The position numbers and the translations under genes are program-made. This document shows positions 14,301 to 27,008 of a stretch of DNA of 64,000 nucleotides, one piece after another (position 1 is the first letter of the stretch; every line of letters begins with the position of its first letter). Under the pieces are notes generated by a model. It saw only the letters and a list, made by a program, of their open reading frames with translations. It was not told the DNA's origin and ran no database searches. The stretch spans positions 24,117,409-24,181,408 of the forward strand of contig OY727093.1 in NCBI GenBank assembly GCA_963402885.1, read 5' to 3'. The DNA is from Antedon bifida. Taxonomy: Eukaryota > Echinodermata > Crinoidea > Comatulida > Antedonidae.

Positions 14301-16025
14301 TATCAATTGATTATAGAAGCAACAGTTCTCATTTTACATTTAATGTGAAATAAGTAGGCCTATACCTTGTGTATTTATGAAACTCGCGTAAATTAAAATT
14401 TCATTAGCATATTAAGTATATAAGTAAGAATATTTATTTTAGTAGCTTGATACGTTTTTAGTAGCTTGAAATACTGTACATATGTCTACGTTTTATTAGG
14501 AGTTTTACTTACAGTATAAGTAACTGCATACGGGTACATTATATCATGTATTTATTTATTCTTTATACTGGGTGACCTCTAAAAATGAAGAATGTTCTCT
14601 CCAGAGGACCTAGTATCGATTAGTATTCATCATAGATTACAATTTATTTGTAGATTAAAAAACCTGCAAACTTAAATTGTTATTTTACATTGCTATAAGA
14701 ATTGATACACGTTTTATAATTCTTCAAGGTTTTTAATGACTATCTTATACATCAACTGTAAAATAATGTTTCGGAATCCACATTCAACATTTGTCTATGG
14801 CGATGGGATTTATTGCTGCCATGGCTGGTAATTTAGTACCGTACAGGTTTTAAATATTTCTGCTTTCCGAATAGATAGATCAAGTTTAAAATCGAATCGC
14901 CTTAAGAAATAAACTCGTAATCTATTTATATCAATGCATACGATATAGGGTAGTGAATACAAATTTCAGTGGAATAGCTTTGGTAATAAGCTCAGCTTCA
15001 GCTATCGCAGAGTTGGTTGTTCAAATCATCAGTTTAATGATTTAAAAACATATATTTCACCTAAATGTTCCTAAAATATACATTAGACATTAATATTGGT
15101 AAGAATACTCCTTGGTAGTCTAGTATTAGACGGCATTTCATATTGATAAAAAGATAATATTTTGGCATACATGGCGTTTCATACGTGTAATACTTGAGAC
15201 ACCGACTGATGGACAAAAAGGTCAGTAACTATAGGGACTTGGTCTAGCCAACTTCTTGTTAAATGTCTATTAACAATAACTAATTCGAAAACACGTATCA
15301 AACCTTATAGTTATCTAATATAGAGTTGACCTTTAACATAATCAACCAAGATTGTACTTGCTTGCTTCATCATACATAATTTGCTAGAATTTAATCAGCG
15401 TTGCAAACAGCAGATTGTCAACAAATTATGTTTGCTATTGTTTTGTTTTGCGAAAACACCGATTCTAATACCATAACCCGTAAGCCTGATTTGATTTGAA
15501 CTTGCATTGTTCACATAGGCTGATTCAGTAATAATTGAGGATAGGTAAATGTCATGGTTTCTGGTGAAATTGCAAACATACAATGATGTAAGATGTAATA
15601 AATTTATGAAAAGCATTTTACTGTCAAAATACAACTACTAGTTATTTTCATTTAGACGTTTGCATTATAGAATCAAAACTGGATAGCTACCTCGGGCCTC
15701 GGAAGGGATATTATTCATTGATTAACCAACTCATAGAGTTAAATTTACTTATATTTACCATTTAGCGGGTTTTTTTTTCCTGCTATGATATTCAAAAGTT
15801 ATAATTTTGCATTTGTTTTCCAACGACCATTGTCACGAAATAACAGAATTAATACAATAAATACATTCAAGTTGACATTAACATTAAACGTGCAGAATTG
15901 AAAACGACATTCGGTTAATCTAAATTAAAGTCATTACGATGAACACTGACCAGAATATGATGAATGAATCAAATCTTCTTTGTTGTAATAAATGTAGGCA
16001 TTGAGTAGCTGGCATAACGTTGTGA

Positions 16026-16154
16026 CTATAGGGAGCTTTCAGATTTGCGTCGATCGACAAATTTACGTCAAGTTAATTCACTGTACGCATGCGGAGAAGT
16101 TAGGACGAGCTTAGGCTCACTCGTCGGTCGTTCCAAATCGAAAGCTCTCTATAG
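16026..16154. mobile_element. Short inverted-repeat element (MITE-like), 129 bp
   Basis: The left end CTATAGGGAGCTTTCAGATT and the reverse complement of the right end, CTATAGAGAGCTTTCGATTT, match over about 20 bp and continue more weakly inward. The interior is GC-richer than the flanks and non-coding. No clear target-site duplication was read. Superfamily not assigned. Confidence 0.6.
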
Positions 16155-16985
16155 GAAAAACTCGTTACAACCTATGATTACCTTTTCGTATATTGTGGAT
16201 ATGGTTTTTGTAATATCATTGTATGTAAATAATATATTTTGTAAATGTAATTACATTTTTGACTAAAGTTACAAACTTACAAGTATTTTTTAACAAGAAT
16301 TGGATGCAAACTTCGGCCTGACCGAAACCTAACTCTATATATAGGCCTACATTTAATCCATTACGGCTAAATTCTTTGAGAACCGACCTGGATAGCAATT
16401 TATGATGAAAATCCATTATATAACATGTGATAACCGGTAAATCTTGGGCCTCATGCGCTAAATAAATATAGAACGCAATAAATAAAATTTCTCGTCGTTC
16501 AAGATTTGCAATACGGGCTAACCATGTTAATGTGTTTGCTTCCAATGCCTGTCATATCACAGAACCGTAAATTCAATTAAATTTAGATATTGGCTGGCAA
16601 TGCATAAATATAGTTTATTAAGTGTTTGGTACAATTAAATCAAGGGTAAATTAGCACAATGCTTAACAATTGAGTGGATACATTAAGTATTGTAAAGAAA
16701 CTAATGAACCGAATTTTTATAACTAATATCAATCATATGAAAGCAAACTTACAAATGGCACTGGCATTGGCGTTTTTGGTGTATTATCATGTTGTAGCCA
16801 TTAACCATGGAGGTATACCATATAGAGACTACCCTCCATTGTAGCTCATTCTATTGAAAATTAAACAATAGTAATATGATCGTTTGCAATAAACTAGGCA
16901 TAATAATCGTAATTTTGATTACAATTATCGACATGAAGTTATCTTCATCATTTGTGCAAATAAAATCAATGTTTTCTCGTTTGAC

Positions 16986-17136
16986 TTAAGCTCTAAGCCT
17001 ATCTACATTATCAAACTTTATGTGACAAAACAAGTGTGAAGTGCCCATATATGGACACGATGACGTTATATTACTACCATATTTGGGCATATTACACTTT
17101 TTGTCAAACTAGCTCGATAATGTAGACAGAGCTTTA
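16986..17136. mobile_element. MITE family A, copy 1 of 3
   Basis: Almost the entire element is an inverted repeat: the left end begins TTAAGCTCT and continues ATCAAACTTTATGTGACAAA, while the right end reads TTTGTCAAACTAG and ends GACAGAGCTTTA. The centre carries CCATATATGG-like blocks and GACGT(T/C)AT. The same ends occur at 43127-43259 and 54415-54570. The outermost bases are TTAA or TTTA in the copies, which fits TTAA- or TA-type target duplication. No coding capacity. Confidence 0.75.
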
Positions 17137-18997
17137 GGCCTACACTCCTTACTGGGCTTTTAACTTTTCACAAGCAACGCAGCTTGAATAGTATTGTTTG
17201 TGATGTTTAGCCTGTGTACAGAGTTCAATATATTGACACAGATTCAGCTAATCGAATTAACAATTAGCTAACATCCCAAGATTGTTTACCAAATTAGATC
17301 TGCTCTTAAAATTCACTCTTAAATTGCCAATAACCGTTCGGCAGGTTTTAAGTCATTATTCCCACTATATAATCCATCAATTAATAACCAATCAATCTAC
17401 TATATAAACGGACCCAGATATTTAAAGACCACTATATAAACTTGCAAATTATGTAGGCATAATAATATAAGTAATGAGCTGAAGCAATATGCCTTGGAGG
17501 AAAATCAAACAGAGTCACGTGTGTTTCGTAGTATTTGTAATAATTACAAAACAATTATTACAAAACGCACGTTCTTCCAATATACATTGAAAAAAAATAT
17601 AACGAAATTTAGATGATTGTTGTAAATTCCTGTGTACCCACAAAAGCTAAGAAAATACACCCACTGTGGCACAAATTGTGCTTTTTGGCATAATTTTGAC
17701 CGTTTTAGCATCTTACATAACGCTAACAATTATGACATAACTTGACAGAACTTGAACTTGACATATTTTGAGCACAATTTAGCATAATTTCTACAACTAT
17801 CTAAAAGATATTCAAGATTCATTTTTCCAGGAAGTTACGTCTTCACTTTTAGCATATCTGTTTCCTTTTGTTTATTAAGTTTCAACATAATAATGCTAAG
17901 ATTTTTAGTTGGCTTACCCTAAAAAAATAGCAGTACGTGGAATGTTTTTAATTTTTTGAAGAAAAATGTGTACCCCCAAAATCTTATAGACAACACCATT
18001 AAAAGCTATCTGAACAAATATGTTAAGATCATTCCTGCAGTTCACCGTGATTGTCAACAATCAACCGGTGCTTTATTTTACATACCCTTTTTTTGCGATA
18101 CGCCAAGCTGGAATCTACAAACACACCTTATCAACTTAACTTAAACTAAAAGAAACGTTACAAATCATTTGGCTTAAACCCTCGTTAAACAAACAATTAA
18201 CACACTTAAACATAACTGTGTATTTAGTTCAAGTCTTTGAATATTCCATATAATGAATATAACATATAACTATGTAGTCATCTATAAACAAAAATGAGTT
18301 TAAACTGCTTAAACGATCGAGTTGCTTTGTATATTAAATAGTATTAACAATTGACTGATATTGTAGGCCTTACATTACTGTTTGTATACCCATTTAAAAT
18401 ATCTGTAGAAGGCTCTGCAAGCCGTTGCTACACTATCCACACGTATTGGAACGTGCTAAAATATATATTTCAGAAGCCTTGCATTATCTCACAACTAACG
18501 TAAGTTTTGTTTTTTTAGATTCATGGTTCAACTAAAAGCTGAATAACTAAACAGTTAAAGTTTAAGACTATTGACGTTGAACTTTGTAAAAGTATTGCTC
18601 TACATTCTTGTTACAAATACACTTTGTTTTGTAATGATAATCTGTCAAGTGAATAGTGATTATTCTATTAACTATCTATTATTTTACAATACACTAATAA
18701 TCTGTTAAATGATATTCAAAGGGACAGAAATCATCAAGATAGTTTACGTATGGGAATAAAATAAACAAATGAATCATCTTAGTTGAACGTTGTATAATAA
18801 TTGATTAATTTCAAAATCTATTGAGAATGTTGGTATGTATTGAGTTCAGACTGGTAAGCCGACTTTTAAAAATTAATTTTGATTGGCTGCTTGCTATCTT
18901 TATGGGACCATCTTATTGTACACTGTGTCTATTAGTACTGTAGGATAGTGTACATATGGCCTACAAACAGCTACACTTAATATTATCACTTGCATTT

Positions 18998-19160
18998 AGG
19001 AAGGGCTGGTTTTGCCGGAAAGCTCTGCAAAATTTCCTCTGGCTGTTTTACTTTATCGTTTTTATTTGGCATTTTGCTTATTTGTACCTCCATTGAGATT
19101 CAGTCACTGATGGCCAATACAGCATTGTCATGTGTTCAGTAATTTGCCTTTTCATGTATA
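18998..19160 (+). repeat. Repeat family H, copy 1 (complete 3' end)
   Basis: Blocks GCTCTGCAAAATTTCCTCTG, CTGTTTTACTTTATCGTTTT, CTCCATTGAGATTCAGTCAC, ACAGCATTGTCA and CAGTAATTTGCCTTTTCAT follow in order. The same order occurs on the minus strand at 39500-39665 and in part at 22555-22672 and 51790-51885. The 5' end should carry the CTGATGA core seen at 39654-39660 but is diverged here. It may be the tail of a Penelope-like or similar retroelement; this is an inference. Confidence 0.6.
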
Positions 19161-19399
19161 CAAACAGGTATGCAAACGATAAAATTGTACAAAGATGTTA
19201 AAAAATATATATGATATGTATATACCTAATAACGAAATGTGAATGTTTTCGTGAATGTAAATAATCTACTTGTGCTAAATACTATGGGTTATTGATTGAT
19301 CACTTTATTTCAGAATAAAATTCAATATATATAACAGACAATATAAAAAACTTAAAATCACACTAAAAGAGGATTTTCTTCCATTTAGTGAAGATATTT

Positions 19400-19715
19400 G
19401 ACACCTAACAAGATAATTTTCACTATTCAAAACTCTTATTTTAAAACCATAGACGCACTTGCGGACATAATTGAGTTTTTTTTAAACACCTAAACAGAGA
19501 TTTGAAGATCGTAACAGATAGTTCGTAGTGCATCTAACAAGATCATTTTCTATTCAAAACTCTTATTTTAAAACCATAGACGCACTTGCGGACATAATTG
19601 AGTTTTTTTTAATCTAACAGAGATTTGAAGATCGTAACAGATAGTTCGTAGTACATCTAACAAGATCATTTTCTTGCGGACATAAATGAGTTTTTTTTAA
19701 ACACCTAACAGCCAT
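19400..19715 (+). repeat. Recent tandem duplication, 127-bp unit, about 2.4 copies
   Basis: The block starting ATTCAAAACTCTTATTTTAA at 19425 recurs at 19552 almost without change, including the CCATAGACGCACTTGCGGAC block. A third, internally deleted copy follows near 19670. The near-identity points to recent or ongoing unequal exchange. No coding frame spans it. Confidence 0.85.
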
Positions 19716-22554
19716 TTAATGTAATTTTCTTCAATGTCAATTCTAGCCAGCTTAGTGTATACGAGTACAATGGCGACGTGAGATGTGTGTCCTTAGCAGG
19801 CAGTTACCATGGTACTTCTTCCTGCTAGGACTTACCTATTTAATGACAACCAATGTGCTTTAAAAAAAAAACCGATTATTAACCGTGTGAATACATTAAC
19901 TCAAATTTATTGGCAAGAGAAACAAATTTTCAAAAACCGATTGAATGGCAGCGTAAAAATAACGGTTAAAAACACCCAAACGATTAAGACTTTACTCATA
20001 AACCAAGGCTATGGTTAATGGCGTTTAATGTATATACTTGTATTGACACACTCAATAAAGTGTAATCATTTTTAAGCAACAATTTACAGCAACCAATACA
20101 ATTTATGAAATGTGTACGGCCACCTCAAGATAATATTTCACAGTGGAAATGATGATGATGGCGATGATGGTGAAGATATTGATATTTAAAGGAAAACAAA
20201 AATAGCTTATTTTCATAACACATTTCAACATAAATTATTTCTAAACAAACTGGAAATTCAGTCAATTGAAAAACTTCTTCCTAATACTATTCAAACATTG
20301 GTTTAAATACGGTACTTTTTTTTTAAACTAGACCGGTAAAATATATGAAACTCTGATTACATGTTAAACGACTCGACCGTGTTAGATCTACCAATGTCCT
20401 CACACACTCTATGAGAAAGTAGGGCGAATTTAAGCCTTATGCTTCTTAATATTCATCAATTTACGTTTAGAATAGAATCACACTCTAATCCCATGATATA
20501 GTGTTGTCTCATAAATCGGAATGTCCGACATAAGTGCAAGCAAGTATAATGGTCTGAATTGCATGTATAGTGAGTGTACAGTGCAGTACAAGAGTCTTTC
20601 TTCCCAATTAGAGAAAGTTTTATCATAATACATTTTGCAGATATTCAAACCACAAATATATATTCTTAAAACATTTAGTTGCAAACAACACCAGTAACCA
20701 TGGGCCAATATGAAGCCTTACATTATGTACCTTTATACATGAAGAATATGGAAAAGATTTTCTACTTTAAATGGACAAACTGGTTGCGTTACTCCGAGTG
20801 AAAAAACGGATGTGAACGGGAAGCTTGAGTTCCAATCAGGATGGAAGCTAAGGTAGAAAGTGAATTAGGAATGTTTACATACTATACAATCCGATATATA
20901 AAACATTGTATGAAATTGGAAACCTATTTCTGTGTAAGCTGACGTCTAGCAAGCAATAGCTGCATCACCAGTGTTTAGTGTCATCTGTTTGTCGATATCC
21001 TTCCTTCCCTTTCGTTCGCTGTGCGGTGTTGATGATTGTTGATATCGATTTGTTTTGACCGTAGTGTTAACTGTTCAATTCATCTTTTCTACATTTTCTA
21101 AAGCTACAGATGTATGCCTAAGACGGGCAAGTGTTGGTAAACATCATATATTTTACTACTTACTACTGTGTATTTCGAGACAAACGCATCACTCTTTAAC
21201 ATATCACCATACCATTAACGGGACCATTAACAACAATTCAAGATTAACATCAATGTTATGTTTAAATGTGTTTTTCTTGTTATATTTTAATAGTTTATTT
21301 GTGTAAAATGTTAATTTGAGTTCCCAAATCGACCAATATCATACGCAATGTAACATGTACCGGTATCAAAATACGCGGATCGTGTGTTCTTTTTGTCATC
21401 CAATCACTATTTTAGATCTTAAGAAAATGAAAATTTGCAAGTTTGTTTCATAGTATCCAATTTCATTCAATATCGATCACCCCAGTTGACAATCGACACT
21501 AACTAAACAAGTTAATTTTTGCAATCCAGCCTATTTGAGACAGCAATGCAATCTGAATCTAAAATCAATACAGTAACATTAAGTATCACTTCTAAACTAA
21601 AGCATGGTATACATAACAAAGTGTTTACAATTATATGTAGGCCCAGAGGCCTAAACAGGCTAAGTTTGTCACGCTGTTAAAATTTGTCTTCTAAACTTAT
21701 TGGCTATGGTTATTTTCCTTAGACAGGCTAGATATACCGTCCGATATTGGGCTGAACCAGCTTGGCAAGCAAGCAAATATGTTACCAAATTGAGTGAGCA
21801 TTCCATAATAATTAAATTTCCAATAACATTACTGTTTTCATAATCATTTCACGTTCAATGTTGAAAACATGAATGCCGCCCAAGGAGCTGTTATTCATGA
21901 CCAGTGTACCATTAGCATGTACATGAATGCTGTCGATGGAACATACCGCAAGCAAGTACTGTGATGAGACTTATGGCTGAACTTTAGTTTACAGATCAAC
22001 ACAAGCTACGAAGCATATAAAAATACAGAAATTACATCTTCTAATAGAGTTGATAGTAATGCATTACACTTTTAAGCACATACGCTGAACATTTTATACA
22101 AAGAATACACATTTTTGTTTTTGATGTGTTTTTCCCTCAAATCGTTTTGTCGTATTAGGGAAGAGTAACCGTGGTTGTATAAGTATGAGTAGGCCTACTA
22201 ATACAGGAAATTGTTTTATTTTGATTAATTATTTAAAATGATGTGCATAACAAAACAAGAATGGAGTAAAATAATTAATCGAAGAAGATTAAAATGTTAT
22301 GGATACCGAAATTAAATTACCGAACGATACACAAATTAAACAAACAATGAAGGAAACAAAAAGAAAGTAAAAAGACCACTATGAAGACCAAAAGATAACT
22401 GGATAAAACAAATAAAAAGGATTTAAATGGAAAAAATGTAGACTTTAACACAATAGCAAACCGTCCTGCCCAAAATATGGAAACAAATCGTGGAAAGCGT
22501 AATGTCTGAATGGCGGAGAAAAACGTTTCAAGAGTGATAAGCACACAACCCGGA

Positions 22555-22672
22555 CAGTGTTTTCCATTTCGTTTTACTTTATCGTTTTGATTTAGATGTA
22601 TTTTGTTCTCTACCGATACCCACAGTATTGTATTTTTCAGTTACGGTAATTTACCTTTGGATTTATATATTC
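22555..22672 (+). repeat. Repeat family H, partial copy 2
   Basis: Contains TTTTACTTTATCGTTTTGAT, then GATACCCACAGTATTGTATT, and ends at TTACCTTTGGATTTATATAT, in the same order as the copies at 18998 and 39500. The 5' part with the hammerhead-like core is missing. Confidence 0.55.
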
Positions 22673-23355
22673 TCTATTATAATACGAGTAAAATATTACT
22701 AGAGTCTGGTTACAGGTACTCGATAGCATTGGCAGCTTCTAGCTATAATCATATGAAATAGAAAACGTAGGCCTACTTTTGTAATCCTACTATTCAGTAT
22801 AAATCTGTTTTATGCGTACACAGAGGCCAGACTCGTACAATATGTTTACATAATTGATCTTTCTTAGAAGGTGCTACATAACTGCTAAAATAGAATAAAG
22901 GCTACATGTCAATATATATGATACAGCACATTAATAACCTTTATTGTACATTTAGATTCGTTTAATGTGTAGATCATTATATGAAGATCATGTGATCAAT
23001 GACTCTGTTAGCAATATGTCGGATTTGATTTCGCTATCATCAATCACGTGACGGTACTGTCATTGAAAATGAGGTAAACCACAACTCATTAATGTTATAA
23101 CACCTTTGTAAAATCAAAGAGATGATGCGACTTGGTATTACAGCATAACAGAGAAGGAACCAAAATGTATCATTTGTTTAATTTATCAAAATTTATATTA
23201 TATTGTTTCATAAATTAGTATATAGGTACATGAAATTTGATATCTATTCTTATTTGTTTTACACAATACCCACTAACCAAAAAAAAAACAAATTCTGTAT
23301 TTTTTTAGACAATGTAGCGGGGTAAACGCAGTTGTTTTAATTAGTGGTATATTTT

Positions 23356-23425
23356 TGTGATGGCGCTAGTTACTCTCCGTTATGCATGATTAATTTATAT
23401 AATGACGTAATGCACAATGGCATAA
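23356..23425. repeat. Dispersed repeat, copy 2 of 2
   Basis: Same orientation and order of blocks as at 2548-2618 (GTGATGGCGCTAGTTAC, ATGCATGATTAATT, GACGTAAT). Confidence 0.55.
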
Positions 23426-24231
23426 ATACGTGCATTATCTCGATTAGATTTAATAACATAGGTTTAATTACAGACGAGAGTGGCTAGGTTCCAATTCAAA
23501 TTGATCAGAAAACGTTTACACAAGGTTATCTCTAAATGGATACGTATCATCTGAATATTTCACTTGACTAATTGTAAAACATCATAATATATTATTAGGG
23601 AGGAGCAAATAAATCCATTGATAAAGCATGTCGTTTGTTTCATTTAAAAAAAAATTAGTTGTCTATCTTTAATAAAGAAACCTTTCATTTCTATTTAAAT
23701 TATTGAAAATCCTTTCAACACATTAGCTTTACAATGGCAATTTCACCCATCTAACCTTTTTAAAATTGTGGTTGGAGTTACAAAAAAAAGGAGAGGTTAG
23801 AGGAGTAGGGAATATATTTATAGTTAACAAAATGATACCTTGATCTTGATATTAAATCGGTAAATAAATTCATCGATCCCATGTAATATTTAGGTACTCA
23901 ATTTTTATTTAATTTGCGAAAATAAAATGTATTACCTATTATGACGAACGTGAAAATAAAATAGTAGAATTGCGTACAGAAGACTTTAAGAACATCTAGG
24001 GGTGAACAATACAAATCTTGCATACTGTAATTTAAGTTTCAATGTATTCAATGTGACAATGATTACTGTATAAATCTTACAAACGTAATTTCCGCAGGGA
24101 ATGTAGAAACGCTAGCGTTAAAAATAACGCCTGCTTCAGTAATTCGTTTTTAATTTGATTTTTTTTTTATTGTCTTTTGTCTCTAAGCAATTATGCATTT
24201 TCAACGCATATCATATCTTACTAGAACAATA

Positions 24232-24256
24232 CATTATCATTATTATTATTATTATA
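24232..24256. repeat. ATT trinucleotide microsatellite
   Basis: About eight ATT units with one interruption (ATC). Confidence 0.8.
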
Positions 24257-24689
24257 AAAACTACATTATTGTAATGAGCTCGTTATTATTCGATTAACCT
24301 CATCAAAATGTAAATTATTATCACTGTTGCATTTTCTCTGAAATAACTTTTACTAGTATTTCATTATGGAAAAACTTTGACGTCATTTTACGCTTGATTG
24401 ACGAACTACTCATGAATAATAGACAATCTTTAATTCATATAATTGTAAATATTAGAACAATACAATATTATCGTTTTTTCGTAACTCTATGTCTATTTAA
24501 CTAAATGTAGGTCTACGATTAAAAAATAAAAGCCTAAATAACTGTAAATTAACATTTAATTTTCCCAGGGAAGAGTAAAATTACTTTTTTACTACTAATT
24601 TTATAACTTTTCCCTGTTTGTAGGCTATGGTAGTCCAACATTTTATATGAACATGGGCCTACTGAATCAGTTTAGTGACAATTTTGTAT

Positions 24690-24725
24690 TACCAGGGAAG
24701 AGTGTAATTTAACTCTACCCTGGTA
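24690..24725. repeat. Short palindromic repeat (GGGAAGAGTG family), copy 2
   Basis: TACCAGGGAAGAGTGTAA is followed by its near-perfect reverse complement ending ACTCTACCCTGGTA. A broken relative occupies about 24566-24616 just upstream, with AGGGAAGAGTAAAATT and a distant TTTTCCCTG end. Confidence 0.65.
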
Positions 24726-25280
24726 TTGCTATAGGATGTATATTTTCGCGCCGCACCTTTGGGTTTTCAAATGGACGGAAGCATTAGGAAATTGTATCAC
24801 AAGAAGCTTATGTCTACTACGGCTGAAAAAAAAATGGGAATTTGGAAATTCAGACTGGGCATGCGCAAACCCAAAAAGATGTATGCAGACAGTAGCCTGT
24901 GCAAGACCTGTTCAATAAACAATGTTTTCGTTTTGGCTGCCAATTTATCATTGTCAAATCAATCCTTCCTCTATGGAAATATTTTTGTCGAATAGATAGA
25001 TGAAGAATTGTTTGATTAGTAAGTACGTTTTTCGGCGGCTAAGGAATTAGAATTTTTGTTTAGCCTTAGAGAGTAACGCCCTACCCCCGGAATATGTACA
25101 ACTATAGTTTAGTTTAAGATTTTTAATTTCAGACTATATTTACGTTACTCAAAATGTTTACTGCTGATTATAGTAAAAATAATTGATAATAAATCATTAT
25201 TTCTTAAATTATTAAATAGAATATCAATAAAAACAAGGCCAACAGCCATTAAGTCGCGTGCTACAATGCATAGTGATACC

Positions 25281-25319
25281 GGACCGACAGACAGACCGAC
25301 AGACAGACCGACCGACCGA
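25281..25319. repeat. GACA/GACC microsatellite
   Basis: Interspersed GACA, GACC and CGAC tetranucleotides over about 39 bp. On the minus strand it gives a short Ser-Val-Gly-Leu repeat in an otherwise unconvincing 113-codon frame (25145-25486). Confidence 0.8.
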
Positions 25320-25624
25320 AATAGTGAACTATAGAGTCGCGAGTCATTATTTAATGAAGAAAGAACAATTACGTCAAAAAGGTCGAGCGGCGTTTTTTGT
25401 GAGAAATATTTCTTATTAAAGTACGTAGGGTCTGGTAAAGTATGAATGAAACCACAAATACTAATGATTGCACTTTCTGTATACATCCAGAAAGTAGTCG
25501 GCCTATAAAAATAACATACTTAAATTATTTCTATGCAACAAATAATGCGCCCTCTATAGTAATTAAAAATATGTTGATGATAGAGGGGGCTATGTTCGTT
25601 CTATAATGTTATGCACAGTATGTA

Positions 25625-26369
25625 ATAGCCTAAAGTATTGTTGCTAAATTAATTGTCTTTCCTTTTTTAGCAGAATCCGTAAATACAAATTGGGGAAGAT
25701 CTGGTATTTTTGCTGAAAAGTTACGGTTCTTTTATTTGTTTTCCATTCACGATCGATCGAATGTGGTGCATCACAAAAGCAATGAAAATATAAATTCGCG
25801 CGCGATGCATTCTGGTATTTGTAGTCCCATTCCCTACGTTTTTAAATCTAATTTAAGGTCGCAAACTACATTTAACGTAAACAATAAATACTATTATGGT
25901 CCAAATGCGATAACTGTCTTCGTCTTTAAAGGGTAACAAATGTGAAAATCAATTAGTCAATTCTAATGATTTAAGCAGTCCGCTATAAATCCCAACGTGC
26001 ATTGCGCGCGGATTGATATTTTCGTTTTTATTCTGCGATTCATCCACTTTCGATCGATCGTGAAGAATCCGGGACGATTGGTGGGAAGATTCTGCTCGAT
26101 TTCAACTAGACAATGTCAGGCTAGGCCTAGCGTACGATGTTCGTATGTTACTGCTGTTTATCAGCTAGACTTTAAAAACTAAGCCTAGCTAGGCCTTAAG
26201 ACCGTCCACGAGAGGACATTCGACGCGAGCATTGTGCAATGTGTCTCTATTTTTATCATAATTTACCATAAACGTACATTTATGACAAGGAATGACCGGG
26301 TTTAATGTTTTAAAAGTAATATGCATTTTTTTTACAAAGCGTCAAAAATGGTAGGTATTGGGTCTTTAA
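25625..26369. mobile_element. Fold-back composite related to the 27349-27984 element
   Basis: The right part (about 25836-26369) is a direct copy of 27349-27984, sharing CCCTACGTTTTT, GCATTGCGCGCGGATTGATA, CGATCGATCGTGA, GCGTACGATGTTCGTA, GACCGTCCACGAGAGG and the right end GGTCTTTAA. The left part (25625-25826) matches the interior of the same element in reverse orientation. The two parts therefore form an inverted repeat around about 25830. The right terminus is TTAA-flanked. There is no coding frame. It looks like a non-autonomous DNA element that rearranged on itself or inserted next to an inverted relative. Confidence 0.65.
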
Positions 26370-27008
26370 ATCATTAGAATCGACATTTTTTAACTGTTTA
26401 AAGACGAAATAAATTTATTATTTATTTGTAAATAAAATGTAGTTTGTGACCTTAAATTAAAAATCTGTAGGCCTACAATGAACGGTCCGGAAATCATTAG
26501 AGTATAATACGTACTTAGTAGCAATCGTGTTAGAATTTAAAATACCAGCATTGCAGTATAAGAAACTGAGTTCAGTAAATGTAAATCTTCTGCTATTACC
26601 AACACTTAATGTAAAATAACTAGACTTACATAAGAATAAGGCAGGGCTGCCACCCCAAGAGGATACCCCATTGAAACATAAAATTAGTTTTGTTCCCAAA
26701 TGGTTTAAACTTCCGTAATACCTTTAAATTATGAATAATATAATTCAAACTGTTAATAACGCTTCACTGTTAGATATACAAAATACAATTTATTTCAATG
26801 ATTACCCTGTATATAAAGTCATACTGAAGAGGATATTATTAGAAATGGAATTTGTTTAGTAAATTACCAATTAAAACTTTACATTACTAGCTTACTGGTT
26901 GTTGACTTCATTGGGTGTCAAAACAGAATACTATTATTACTAATATTTTGTAATAATTATAACTGTATTCTGAACGGATGAACCGATATCTACAATCAAT
27001 ACTCAACA

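Noticed and set aside
24736-24995. Lysine-rich frames of 60-78 codons after the palindrome at 24690
   Set aside because: Two overlapping frames of similar length, no splice context and no family resemblance.
25145-25486. 113-codon minus-strand open frame
   Set aside because: Its only regular feature comes from the GACA/GACC microsatellite; no domain, splice signals or similarity.
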